From Phytophthora colocasiae (Eukaryota; Oomycota; Peronosporomycetes; Peronosporales; Peronosporaceae): DNA of 64,000 nt. The notes under the pieces are model-generated. The model was given only the letters and a program-made list of their open reading frames with translations, was not told the origin of the DNA and searched no databases. The position numbers and the translations under genes were made by a program. Numbering within the stretch: the first letter of the stretch is position 1; each line of letters opens with the position of its first letter. Below are positions 8,989-19,212 of the stretch, piece after piece. The stretch lies in contig JAGKQI010000069.1 of assembly GCA_018806915.1 (NCBI GenBank), forward strand, positions 620,001-684,000. Direction: 5' to 3'.

Positions 8989-10535
8989 ATGGACTCGCCA
9001 ACGCCCACGTCTCCGTCCGCTACTGCGGACGCGCAAGCCTCACCTGCTGCCTCTGCAGCAGGAACAACGACCTCAGCAGTGCCTACTAACACTGCTGCTT
9101 CCAGCGGTTCGACAGAGAAGCTCTCTGTCACCGACTACCATGCTCTCCACAAGGAGAAGCAAGCGAAGAAGACTTCTTCTTCGCTAGCAGGGATCAAACA
9201 CCCTGCTGTTCCTCTCAAAGAACTCTTTGGAGAGGACTACGAAGACATCGTCGACTACGACGACGACGATGTCAAGGAGGGAGATCTTGATGACAAGCCT
9301 CCCGCTCCCGTGTCTTCGTCTGAAGACACGTCCAACCCACCCGTGGGGTCTCGACGACCTCGTGTTGAGGTCTCGGACGCTTCAAGCTCGAAGCGTCCGC
9401 GCAGTGATGACGAAGCGTCCCCCATGTTGAGGGCGCTCACTGCTCCACGCACTGATCCTCCAGTGCGTGCACCATGGCTGCCTACTGAGGCACAGATCCA
9501 TGAGTGGTCCGGTGCTAGCTCACCACCGAACCCGATACTGTTGTACGCATGCAACAGTATCAACGACGACGACGTCGCCGCTGAGGTTGTCTTTGAGTCC
9601 GAGACTCAAAGACGCGACTACTATATCGGACTCTTCCATGAGCTCCGATACTATGCAGCGAAGAAGACTTCGCGCAAGAGCAAAGTGCCCGAGTGGCAGG
9701 CACTTTGTCAGTCGTGGAACGCCTTTGTTGATAACTTCAACAAAGACCCGAAGGCATATCGCGAGCGCGTTGCTGCGGCTCGCGATCGCTACTACACTTA
9801 CACTACACGTGGTAAGTGTGAACGCCTCCATGATCAATCCATGGAAGCGGGGATCCCATGTGCCGTTCCCTTCGGCACACCCTGCCCGTGTTGCCAACCC
9901 TTGGCAACACGTCTCTCAGAAAGTGATCTCCTGGGGTACACGCTTGTCCGTATACCCGATCACATCAAGGAGCTCCGTGGTCGTATTGTGCCACGCGGAG
10001 CTCCGAGTGCTGTGGCTGACCGCAGCACTCCTCGTGCAGGGTTTACCCCTGCAAGTTATGGTGGGCTTCGTACGCTCTCACCATTTCCGGAACGTCCTCC
10101 ATCAGGACGTTCCGCGGCTCCCATGTATCTTCATGGGGAGGAAATCCTCTCCAACGAATACGAAAACGAACCCCTTGAGAGTTCGTTCTCTTATGAGCCA
10201 CTATCCGCTCCACAATCCAGCGGATCGCTCCACGCGCGTCGCGCAACGGCGGCGGAGGGGGTGGGAACATTCCTCCGCATGGTCAACGCTATGATTATGA
10301 CGATCGTGCCCTGCACGATCGAGTTGCTGCGCTGGAGCAGACACAGAGCGCTGAGATAGCGGCTCTGAAGCAGGAGGTTCGTGTCCTCCGTGCTGAGGTC
10401 TGCGAGGCAGCTCAGACTGCCTCGAACCTCTCGTCCGGTCTTGGGACGAGAGTGAACCGGTTGATCGACCGTGTCGACGGTCTCGAGAAGGCCTTCCAGG
10501 CCTCTCGCACTCCTCGGTCGGACTACCAACCTTAG
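8989..10535 (+). CDS. A-right antisense ORF (aORF), one late frameshift
   Basis: The ATG at 8989 is 102 bp inside the 3' LTR edge. The frame is open for 456 codons to 10359. Comparison with A-left shows a base lost near 10268 (TTCCTCC against CTCCCTCC); after that the coiled-coil frame continues to a stop at 10533-10535. Visible parts: Ser/Thr/Ala-rich N-terminus; acidic run (EDYEDIVDYDDDD) around residues 80-95; basic SSKRPRSDDEA that could be a nuclear signal; an alpha-helical middle with WNAFVDNFNKDPKAYRERVA; a Cys cluster CAVPFGTPCPCC; C-terminal coiled coil. No known family recognised. Its 3' end overlaps pol (stop at 10043) by about 490 bp. Confidence 0.8.
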
Positions 10536-13500
10536 GTAGTCCGTGCTGCACGTACAGCTTCAACCGCCCGACGTAGAAGGTCGGGTGGAGCCTCATGCTG
10601 GACGGTATGTCCAGCCGGTACGCGTTACCATGCCGTTCAAGTACTTTGAACGGCCCAATGAATCTTGGAGCAAGCTTGCTTGCTCCAAAATCAGACACTG
10701 CATGTTTAGGTAGGTTTTGCGTAGCTAACAAAACCAATGAACCCAATTTGAATTCATTTATGTTGCCCCTACCAACATTATCTGCGTGCAGCTTCTGTCG
10801 ATCGACAGAAGCTGCGATAGCATCCTGACAAAACCGTATGACGGCTTGTCTTCGCTGGACAAAGTCTAGCGCACCCGAGCTGAATTCTTTCAGCTTGTTG
10901 CCCTTGTCAGCAGCAGGCCCTGCCTGCTCGCTATCATCTCGCGTCTGTGCCCGGCACAGACATCGCGCGCCTCGTTCCTGCTCGAACGAGACGTCGCACG
11001 CGTCACCGCAGCTGATAGTGTGCTGCTATCAGTTGCATTCTGCGGTTGTTCGGACGCAACCGTAGATCCTCCCCCACTTAAGGAGGAAGCTACCCCACCG
11101 AGCATGCTCGGCAATCGTGGATGCCATGAGGCATTCACGTAGAACGGTGTATGCCCTGTCGAGGCATGCACCGAGTTGCTGATGGCAAACTCTGCCATCG
11201 GCAAGCACTCGCTCCAGTGCGGGAACGAGTGAGCGTAGCTCTTCAACGTGTCACCCAGTACACGGTTGACACGTTCGGTCTGTCCGTCCGTCTGCGGATG
11301 ATCCGCAGTCGACATTGATAGCTGTGAACCAAGAAGTGTAAACACTTCTTGCCAGAACCGCGCTGTGAAGCGTGGATCACGGTCCGACACAGTGTCGAGC
11401 GGCATGCCATGGTGTTTGAACACCATGTCAACAAACAGTCGCGCAGTCTGCGCGGCTGTAACAGAAGCCGGGACGGCAGCAAGATGAACCATCTTGCTGA
11501 ATCTGTCCACAAAGACAACGATGCCCGTCCTCCGCTTGCTGTCAGGTGGAAGACCGACAAAGTCCATGGACATGGACTGCCAAATACTCCGACGGAGTCG
11601 GAAGTGACTGAAGAGGAGCCTGCGAGAACCGCGCAGGCTTCACGCGTTGACAAACCTCGCAAGCGCGTACGTACTTGCGAACCCACTGTACTGGTGGTGC
11701 CAGTAGAAGTCACGCGTGAAGAAGAGTGTATGTCGTCTCGCGACCCGGATGCCCTGCCGTGGTGGCATCGTGATACTTCGAACATGATCCTCAACCGGAG
11801 GTCATGTTCATTCGGAACGACAATGCGATCCGCATTGTCGTCTACTGCACTGTACAACAGTAGGCCTTCGTGTACACGATAGCGGTGTACACGAGCTCGA
11901 AGATGAGGGGTTAGCTTCCGACGTGCCCCGTCGGAAGGTGCTGCGAGGAACTCCAGCAGCCCCTTCGCGTCTGCATCCCTTGCATACGCGTTCTTCACGT
12001 CGTCAATCAACGTTGACGACGGCACACTTGTCCTCACGACGCCAACAGCGTTGGCGTCGACCGTCTCCGCATAGTCAGGTCGACGCGATAACGCGTCGGC
12101 CACTACATTGAGTCTTCCGGGTTTGTACTCCACCCGGAAGTTGTACTCCGCGAAGAAGGACAACCATCTCGCCATACGTTGCGAGATGTGCGGCGACTTA
12201 ATCGCCGTACGCAATGATGCGTGGTCTGTATAGACCACGAACGGTCTACTCCCAAGTAGATACACTCGGAACTTTGCGAGTGCATACTTCATGGCAAGGA
12301 GCTCCTTTGTCATGGACGGGAGAGTTACGCTCAGCTGGCTTCAGCTGACGCGATTGATAGTAGACTACACGATCACGCCCTTCGTGATCGTGTTGCATCA
12401 ATGCACATCCGATTGCAAAGTCGGATGCATCGCACACTACGTGGAATGGACGATCTTGGTCCGCCACGGCCAAGATCGGCGCTTCAGTCAAGCCCTGCTT
12501 GACTGCACCGAATGCATCCTCGCACTCGGTCGTCCAAATCCACTCCAGCTTCTTTCTTAAGAAGCTGTGACAACGGGCGAATCTTGCCCGCATAGTTCTC
12601 CACGTACTTGCGCAGTTACGTGGCAAGCCCAAGGAACTGCCTCAGTTCCTTCACATTGATGGCGTGGGCCATTCATTGATCACTCTGACCTTCTCTGGGT
12701 CAGGGCGCACGCCGTCTTTCCCCACGAGACACCCCAGCATGGGTATCTCGCTCGCCCCGAAGATACACTTCTTCAGGTTCGCATAGAGCTTATGTTTCCT
12801 CATAAGCTCTAGCAGCTTCCGGAGATGCACCTTGTGCATCTCAATGTCCGTCTTCCCGTTCACAGCCCGGCTGTGGACGAACACGTCGTCGAAGTAGCTC
12901 GGTGCGAAGTCGCGCACCGAGCGCAATAGATGTGTCACGCATCTATTGAACGTCGCAGGGGCGTTCTTAAGCCCCTGTGGCATGACGAGCCACTCCCAAA
13001 GCATACCGCTTGGAGTGCTTACCGCTGTGAGAGGGATGTCCCTCTCACGCATGAGGATCTGATAGAATCCATCACGCAGATCTAGAGCACTGAAGATAGT
13101 GCTCAAGGCCATCGAATCGATGATAACATCTTTTCGCGGTATCGGCGTCTGCGCCGGTATCGTCGCATCGTTCAACTTGTTGTACGCATGAACGATGCGC
13201 CAGCCGCCCTGTGGTTTCTTCACACAGAACGTTGGAGCACTGTGCGGGGACTTTGATTCCCGCACTTAACCTGCAAGGCGACGACTTTCAAAGAAGTCGT
13301 CGATCGCTTAAACTTGTTCACGCGGCAGTGGCCACTGCCGTGTAACACAGTACTTCGTGCCCGGCACGAGATCAATCTCGTGCTGTACGCCCTTGTCCTT
13401 CGGAAGCTCCGAGGGAATCTCGTCCGGGAGTACATCCTTGTACTCCCGCAGAACTTCGTAGTAGGGACTCGACCTCAACAAGTCCCAACTCTGCTCTTCG

Positions 13501-13987
13501 AAGCGCTGCTTCTTAGTCTTCGCACTGAGGGAGTCATCACCCTCAGTGATCCCATCGACGACGAGCTGCTTCAGCTCTTCGGCTACGCGATCCACTCTCT
13601 CGATATCCGAGAGAATGCAAATTTGTTTGATGCGGCCATCGTACAAGTCTCGCTTCCAACTCATCGTTGGAAGTGCGGTCAACGCCGACGCACTCGTCGG
13701 CGGATTCTTCAACCGCATCCTCTGGTACTGTAACCCAGTACCAGTACGTGTCAAGACGTTCAACGTCTCGACACTCGGTGTCTGCCCCTCTGTCGCGCAT
13801 GTGTTGTTGAAGCGTACGAGCGTACGCTTCTCCCAGTTGATCACCGGGTCATGCCGTGCAAGCCACGGCATGCCTAATACCAAGTCGAACTTATCGTCTA
13901 GATCCAAGACGATAAGATCTTCTACAAACGTCCTTCGTTTGTAAGAGAAGCGCACACGGACCACGCGCTTCTCACTCCTTACGGTGG
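10043..13987 (-). pseudogene. pol: A-right pol: end of protease, RT, RNase H, integrase, chromodomain, frameshifted
   Basis: Begins at the B insertion with the C-terminal half of the protease (DDKFDLVLGMPWLARHDPVI), then RT, RNase H, integrase and chromodomain matching A-left. Frame breaks are visible near 12650 (CCATCAATG against CCATCCAATG in A-left), about 12640-12600, about 12300, about 11700-11600 and about 10800. An in-frame stop also interrupts the RT start near 13313. Homologous stops in the two arms (7320 and 10043) confirm the end. The intact counterpart is in the left arm. Confidence 0.88.
13984..13987. other. Target site duplication of B, left copy (GTGG)
   Basis: GTGG directly precedes the LTR start TGTCGCG at 13988. 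The same four bases follow the other LTR end at 34646-34649. A 4-bp duplication fits Ty3/gypsy-type integration and proves the two LTRs bound one insertion. Confidence 0.85.
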
Positions 13988-14344
13988 TGTCGCGAAGTCG
14001 GTGAAACTTTGGTCGCGGAGCAGGGGGGCGTATAGTGAACCCTAGTTATACGATTACCGAAAAGGGGTTTTCAGAGTCGTACAACGGTAGGTTGGCGTGT
14101 GGTACCTTGCGGTATCCTCGTGGGTTCGTTGTCTTCGGAAATATGACCCTCGCCGGAGTCTGAGAATGTGTTGTGAAGAGAAGTAGGGGTTCCCTTGGAG
14201 TCTGGTGTCGGTATTCAGGAAATCCTTCCAGGAGCGTTCGGGAGTCGGAATCTCTGGGAACCAAGATGGTTTCTAGGAAGTCGGTGATCGAAAAGAGATT
14301 AGTATACCAGAGAAAGTCTGAAATCGGTGTCTGAATATCACAAA

Positions 14345-14357
14345 TAGGGATGGTTTT
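14345..14357 (+). repeat. hAT left terminal inverted repeat
   Basis: TAGGGATGGTTTT, the exact complement of 17809-17821. Just inside lie CACTTTTGAATAACGTCC-like subterminal repeats, probable transposase binding sites by analogy with other hAT elements. Confidence 0.93.
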
Positions 14358-14599
14358 GCACAAATTCTGAACAGTTCAAAACACTTTTGAATAACGTCCA
14401 AAATTCCGTCCAAAATTCAAAAGTATCTCGAACTAATCAAGGGCATATTCTGTTATTGAAGTTTTAAATGTTCACCCGCCTTCGAAGTCAGTTTCGCTTG
14501 CACTTGAGTTGCCAACGCTGGATACACTGGCTGCGAGGGATGAGATTATTGCATGCAGATTCGTCGTGGTGTAGTCGATCTTCTCCACCACATTTGCCT

Positions 14600-15273
14600 C
14601 CTCACGAACTGCTGGTGGGGCGCGGGGTGGAAGTTTGCGCATCGGAAGCGGGATGGACTTTGCTGAGGCTCATCGGACGCGACACCAACGATGACGGCAG
14701 CGGTAGTGGAGCTGCCTCTGCTTCTTTTACACTTGGACGCGGCGGTAGTGGAGGAGCAGCCACACTTGCAATAACTGGACGTGGCATTGGAGGTTTGGCA
14801 CGCGGAGGAAGCTGTGGCTTTCCTTGGAGAGCTGAGGCATCCTCTACTTGAGCATTTTCATGGTCGGATTCCTTTTTCTCATCTAGCCCATCCTGTTTGC
14901 TATACGTTTCCTGTGCTGACTTCTCTTGCGTACTCTGCGTCTTAGGTCGGGTTCAGCCCTATCGTCAAGCAGAGTGGCCGTCGACGGTGTCGGGTCAGGA
15001 ATTGAAATGCTTTCACTACGCCTCCTCTTGGACATGAATCGAGGGATCCGAAGGTCCATGTGAAGAATTGTCTGACGCACCATGAGAAGAATACTCTGAG
15101 GGGCCATGAGAAGAAGTATCCGAAGGTTCGTAGTCGCTGTCGCTGTACATGCTCGTAACATCAGACACCATGGAGGACGCAACACTGGACGCGACTGAGC
15201 TACCCGAAGGTTGCACGTTAGTTGCCGATAGCAGACGCCAGTTGATCAGTGTAAACCTAAAGCTCGTCCCCAA
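14600..15273 (-). pseudogene. Ser/Pro-rich coding remnant inside the hAT element, unknown
   Basis: Between the transposase stop and the left TIR lies about 1 kb not needed by a hAT element. On the minus strand three successive frames look protein-like: a Ser-rich stretch with repeats SSHGPSE, SSHGASD, SSHGPSD (15273-15016); a short SESISIPDPTPSTATLLDD segment; then a Pro-rich stretch with LPPRAKPPMPRPV and APPLPPRPSVKEAE (about 14960-14600). It may be a captured host gene fragment or a decayed second gene. I recognise no domain. The frames are not joined by obvious splice sites. Confidence 0.4.
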
Positions 15274-15379
15274 GGGCCACTACAGTACTCATGTGGGTTC
15301 TTGAGTTTATATCATGGAGTCCGAGGACACATAATTACTTGGGGGCATTGGTAAGAATTAACTAAGGTCATGAAAATGT

Positions 15380-17695
15380 TTATTGGTCAAAGCTGTCCGG
15401 ACAAGACTGATGCCGCGCAAGATCGACTCCTTCCTTCTGTATCGTGCCGTAATTTATGTAGATATAGGCGAGCATCTCCACCTTCGCAACTGAGAGCCTG
15501 TTCCTTCTCTTTGAGTGAATATGGTCCAGAATGCTAAAAGCTCTTTCGCTTGCTGCTGAGGACGTGGGCATTGCAAACACCCTGGCAGCAATTTTCTTCA
15601 GTAAAGGATACTCTTTGTCACTCTTAGCGCTCCAGTAGTCACGTGGACTTGACTCGGAGTACATTAGTCGCTGTGTTTCACCTCCTCGCCGCTTCATACT
15701 CTTAAATTTGAGAACTTCAGCCGTCAATTTTGCAGGACCGGTGATCAAATTGAGTATGCCGCATCGTTCAGCCATTTCACAAATTTGAACATCTACGTTG
15801 TCGTTATCCAACCCGACGAAGTCATCGAGATCTGTAGCAGGGTCCAGCATGAAAGCGATTCCCATAGCGTTTGAGTGGACGTAATTCCAGCGACTGTTTA
15901 TCTTTTGGCGAAAGAAACGTTGAAGTTGGTCGGCCGGAAGAGCAGCAACGTTCTCATATTCGCCAGGAGCTACAGAACGTTCGCCGTTAGGCACATCGTG
16001 ACCCTGATTGTTAGTTGTCGCGGTAGTTGCACGCTCAAGGGTGTCACTTAGCAAAGTAATACCGCTCTCATGGACAATATCATTTACTCGCTCGTCTTCT
16101 GAAGCAATCACGCGTGCTGCTTCTTGTTCCGGAGATGTAATGCCGTATGCCGCGTGGTATCGTAACCATCTAAACCACTTGTAAACACCAGAGATGAAGA
16201 CATTGTCCGCTTCTAATTGCCTCAAAGCCTCGATAATTGGTTCCAGGAGCCGCACAATCGTTCTCAAGTTATTCCAAAAGTCGTTGTCCCGGATCAGCGC
16301 GGTCATATACCGTAATTTCTTCCGACTTAACGCGGTTTCTCGATAGCGATCTCGAAATAGTTCATAGTCAGAGCTCAAAAATAGTTTTTCAAGAACGTCG
16401 CGACTATTCAACACGCATCTCAAGCAGGAAAAAACTGAGTACCAACGCGTTGGTACCGGAAGTACCAAACCTCTTGCATTCACACCGAGATTTCGTGTTT
16501 CTTGTTGCAGTTGCTTGAACTCGTCTAGTAACGCGAGATGATCTTTGACAAATCGCGTAATTGCAACTGCTCGTGACTGAACGGCACGAATAGCTGGAAA
16601 ACGACACACGTCATGTAGCAGAAGATTGAGTACGTGGGCTGAGCAGCCACCACCGATCACATTTGGCCGGCTGGATTCAATACGACCTGAAGCGCTCCTC
16701 ATATTCTGAGCGTTGTCGGTCAGGACACAAACGACTTGGGCAGAAGTGTCGCGCTCAATCTCCTCAATTACTTTCTCGATTTCTCCGGCAAGATACAGCG
16801 CAGTGTGGCGCTCTGATCTAGTCGACCACGACGTCCAAAAGACAGAGGGCATCCCAGGCGCGACAACCATAAAGTTGATAATACTGGAACCGTTGGTATC
16901 ACCTGTGACGAGGGACACAAAAACCTGCTCGTTAATCAGCTTGATAACGTGGTCCTTCCGCAGTTGCTCGCGCACTCGTTTAAGCAATACCTCGCTAAGT
17001 TTATGCCTTGATGGAAGTTTCATTGTCGGCGCCACCATTGAGATAAATTCTCGAAACACTTGAGCTTCAATCAGCATAAAGGGGAGGGCGCATACAAAAA
17101 AAACACGTGCAAGCGCCATTTCAAAGGCATCCTGGCTGATTGGGTTTGGCGTCAAAGGCTGTGGTGTATCCTTTACAGGGGTTACTCCGGGAGTTGGTAC
17201 CGGTTGCAGAGCCGCTCGAACATCTCTTGGTACCTTGGTGCATTGCTTAGCTTTGGTAAGGTGAATCAAAAGGTTCCCACTAGGTTTTCCGTTTTTCTTT
17301 AGCAATCCGCAGTATTTGCATCGACCATGCTTCTTTCCGTTCTCTCTTTCAATGGTAAAGTGCTCCCAAATGTCATCACGCGGTCTTCCGGTCCTTAAAG
17401 GCGAGGCCTGTTGCTGCCTGGGTGGGGCAGGAGATCTTGGGGGCCGCTGACTAGGAGACGAACGAGGCTGTGGCGAGAAATTCACTTGCCTACTGGCCTC
17501 TGGTAGGCGCGACGAGGGTTGTGGTGAGCTCGCGTAAGATACGCCAGCACGATAGGGGCTATAGCGTGGAGATCGCCTGAGAGAGGATCCAGGCGGTGAC
17601 CGGAACAAGCTTGCTTCCAGATTTGGTGTACGTGGGGGTGCTGGTGATGGTTCAGGCGTGTTAGCCATGCCTAAGGAGTTCATGGGTATTGACAT
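15380..17695 (-). CDS. hAT family transposase with BED zinc finger, 771 aa
   Basis: Intact ORF. Residues 1-105 are Ser/Pro/Arg-rich and unstructured. A BED finger follows at about 108-155 (DDIWEHF, C126 and C129 in CKYC, H145, C152), which would bind the element ends. The RNase H-like core has the catalytic-type segment VVCVLTDNAQNMRS. The C-terminus has the hAT dimerisation region with YWSAKSDKEYPLLKKIAARV and SSAASERAFS, then SKRRNRLSVAKVEML. It would cut and paste the element in the nucleus. Start chosen as the first ATG; M10 is an alternative. Length is normal for autonomous hAT transposases, and there is no stop or frameshift. Confidence 0.95.
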   Translation of the reverse strand: MSIPMNSLGMANTPEPSPAPPRTPNLEASLFRSPPGSSLRRSPRYSPYRAGVSYASSPQPSSRLPEASRQVNFSPQPRSSPSQRPPRSPAPPRQQQASPLRTGRPRDDIWEHFTIERENGKKHGRCKYCGLLKKNGKPSGNLLIHLTKAKQCTKVPRDVRAALQPVPTPGVTPVKDTPQPLTPNPISQDAFEMALARVFFVCALPFMLIEAQVFREFISMVAPTMKLPSRHKLSEVLLKRVREQLRKDHVIKLINEQVFVSLVTGDTNGSSIINFMVVAPGMPSVFWTSWSTRSERHTALYLAGEIEKVIEEIERDTSAQVVCVLTDNAQNMRSASGRIESSRPNVIGGGCSAHVLNLLLHDVCRFPAIRAVQSRAVAITRFVKDHLALLDEFKQLQQETRNLGVNARGLVLPVPTRWYSVFSCLRCVLNSRDVLEKLFLSSDYELFRDRYRETALSRKKLRYMTALIRDNDFWNNLRTIVRLLEPIIEALRQLEADNVFISGVYKWFRWLRYHAAYGITSPEQEAARVIASEDERVNDIVHESGITLLSDTLERATTATTNNQGHDVPNGERSVAPGEYENVAALPADQLQRFFRQKINSRWNYVHSNAMGIAFMLDPATDLDDFVGLDNDNVDVQICEMAERCGILNLITGPAKLTAEVLKFKSMKRRGGETQRLMYSESSPRDYWSAKSDKEYPLLKKIAARVFAMPTSSAASERAFSILDHIHSKRRNRLSVAKVEMLAYIYINYGTIQKEGVDLARHQSCPDSFDQ

Positions 17696-17808
17696 CAGGA
17701 GTCCTGGACCTCTCCCTTTGCAGACTTCGGACTTTTAGACACTTTTAGACACTTCAGAACGTTTAAAACATTTAGAACACTTTTGGACGTTTAAAACTAG
17801 GCCTTTCC

Positions 17809-17821
17809 AAAACCATCCCTA
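17809..17821 (-). repeat. hAT right terminal inverted repeat
   Basis: AAAACCATCCCTA on plus, the exact complement of the left TIR. Internal to it, about 17735-17800, several copies of ACTTTTAGACAC- and ACACTTTTGGACG-like motifs form a subterminal cluster. Confidence 0.93.
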
Positions 17822-19157
17822 ATCACAAATCCAGAACCGATATACCTGACTTTCAGAGATAAACAACCAATACACAGAGTTCGAAAATATACAAATATAT
17901 ACAGCCGTTCTTATTCTTTCTAGGCCCTTGAACGGTGGGCTAACACTCCAGGTCAACTAGGGACTTGCTACCAGACACCTGGTCTGTCTGGTATCCCTTT
18001 ACGTTCGCGCACCACCCTCTAGTATAGAGGGAAAATATAAACCAATACAATCGGCTATATATAACAGTCTACCTTGCACTCTGAAAACGACTGTCTAGTT
18101 TCCAGGGCCTGTCCAAACGAGCAATATGAAATGGGCTACCGCTAGAGACAAAACAAACGACCCAACGAGGATATGGAATAGGCGGGTCCTTTCAGGTCTC
18201 TACGTTACCTGATCTCCACCTAAGGGGATTGAATTTGGTGGAGATCACACGACGTACGTGATGACGCAGTGGCTTGGATACCTCTCAAGCGGACTTGTGC
18301 AGTAGCAAGCAAATTGAACTCTGTTTATCGTTTATCTTCCTCATAACTATCATATATCTCTGGTAACTCTCTCCTTCTTGTCGTCTTTTGCGTCCTTTAT
18401 GCAGTCAGTCTTCATATCTCAGGTACTCTTGGTCTTTGTATACATCTGGTACTTTGACTTGGTCTCAGTATGCAGTCTGTGCAGCCGATCTCGATGGGTT
18501 GACAGGTAGAGACGTCATTACGGGGGATGTGCAGGTCAGTAATCACTTGAATGCGTGACTTGAACTTGGGTTCACTTGGTTTCAGTATGGTCTTGGATCT
18601 TTAGCGGTTTCAGAGTCTGGTATCCTGGTTTTCAGAGTCTGATATCACTTGCTTTTCAGAGTCTTATTCACTCAGAGTTAGAGATACCAGAATCTTGAGT
18701 ACGAAACCAGAGTACGGAGCACCAATGCTACAACGTACATGAAGATCTCAAGGGTAGCGCGGGTGCGCGGCGTCCGGCGCGCGATACTTGGTCTCTGCGG
18801 GTAAATATGTGAATCCTTGAACCATCTATCGTCGCGCTGGACGGTAACGGGATGAGGTCTCTCAGAGATACGTTCTTCTGAGAGACTTTCCGCCAGAACT
18901 TAGGCACTCATCGTCGGGGAAAGTCCGGTGACCAGACAGAGTGTAGTTGACCTTCAGAGTTGTGCACACTCTGAAGTACACTTCTGGTCCTTTGGGCCCC
19001 TTTACAGTCAGGCGAAGGTTATCCACAATCTTCCACAGATGTCGCACGGGTGCGGCCGCGTCCCAAAGTCCCTTTCGCTTATAACCCATAGTATAACCAA
19101 TCACATCGTAACGTAATATCCACCTGTCGCTCGAAAATCGGAATTAACATCATGTCA

Positions 19158-19169
19158 ACCGCCCCTCCT
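19158..19169 (-). other. B polypurine tract
   Basis: The minus strand reads AGGAGGGGCGGT immediately before the LTR start TGACATG at 19157. Element E has the same tract at 45797-45808. It fixes the minus orientation of B and shows that the plus-strand gene at 19213 is antisense. Confidence 0.85.
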
Positions 19170-19212
19170 GGTCACGATCCATCAGTGCGGAACTTTCTCC
19201 AAGCTGTGTATC

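Larger units (their letters stand above)
4064..13297. repeat. Giant inverted repeat (palindrome) of two family A copies, arms about 4.6 kb
   Basis: Everything from 4064 to 8687 reappears inverted from 8693 to 13297: pol, antisense ORF, polypurine tract and LTR start. The spacer is only 5 bp. The arms are nearly identical but differ by substitutions and indels, for example a 21-bp gap in the right arm near 8706 and different frameshifts in the two pol copies. The right arm continues into A protease. The left arm is interrupted by A', so the repeat may continue beyond position 1. Confidence 0.95.
14345..17821 (-). mobile_element. hAT DNA transposon, complete, inserted in B 3' LTR
   Basis: Perfect 13-bp terminal inverted repeats (TAGGGATGGTTTT at 14345-14357 and its complement at 17809-17821) are flanked by the 8-bp duplication ATCACAAA (14337-14344, 17822-17829). 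TIR and TSD lengths are typical of hAT. The uninterrupted site exists in the other B LTR near 33310, which reads ATATCACAAATCC. Subterminal sequences carry repeated CACTTTT-type motifs on both sides. The element encodes an uninterrupted transposase, so it may be active or recently active. Confidence 0.96.
13988..19157 (-). repeat. B 3' LTR, interrupted by hAT element
   Basis: Plus strand runs TGTCGCGAAGTCGG ... CATGTCA. Without hAT (14345-17821) and one 8-bp duplication it is 1,685 bp, matching the 5' LTR at 32960-34645. It is rich in TTTCAGAGTCTGG copies around 18600-18660. Its inner edge is only 55 bp from the ATG of the antisense gene, so this LTR would have to supply that gene's promoter. 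I see no host-like ORF; the small ORFs inside are mirrored in the other LTR. Confidence 0.93.

Noticed and set aside
8989..10535. A antisense protein as a homologue of the B/E/D antisense protein
   Set aside because: Only general features (acidic run, KRPR basic motif, coiled coil) are shared; I could not align blocks with confidence, so homology is not claimed.
4064..13297. The palindrome as a simple assembly artefact
   Set aside because: The arms differ by many substitutions and indels and have different broken frames, which an exact fold-back error would not produce; spanning reads are still needed.
14468..14851. Gly/Ser-rich plus-strand ORF of 127 codons inside the hAT element
   Set aside because: It mirrors a more protein-like Pro-rich frame on the minus strand and has no recognisable domain.
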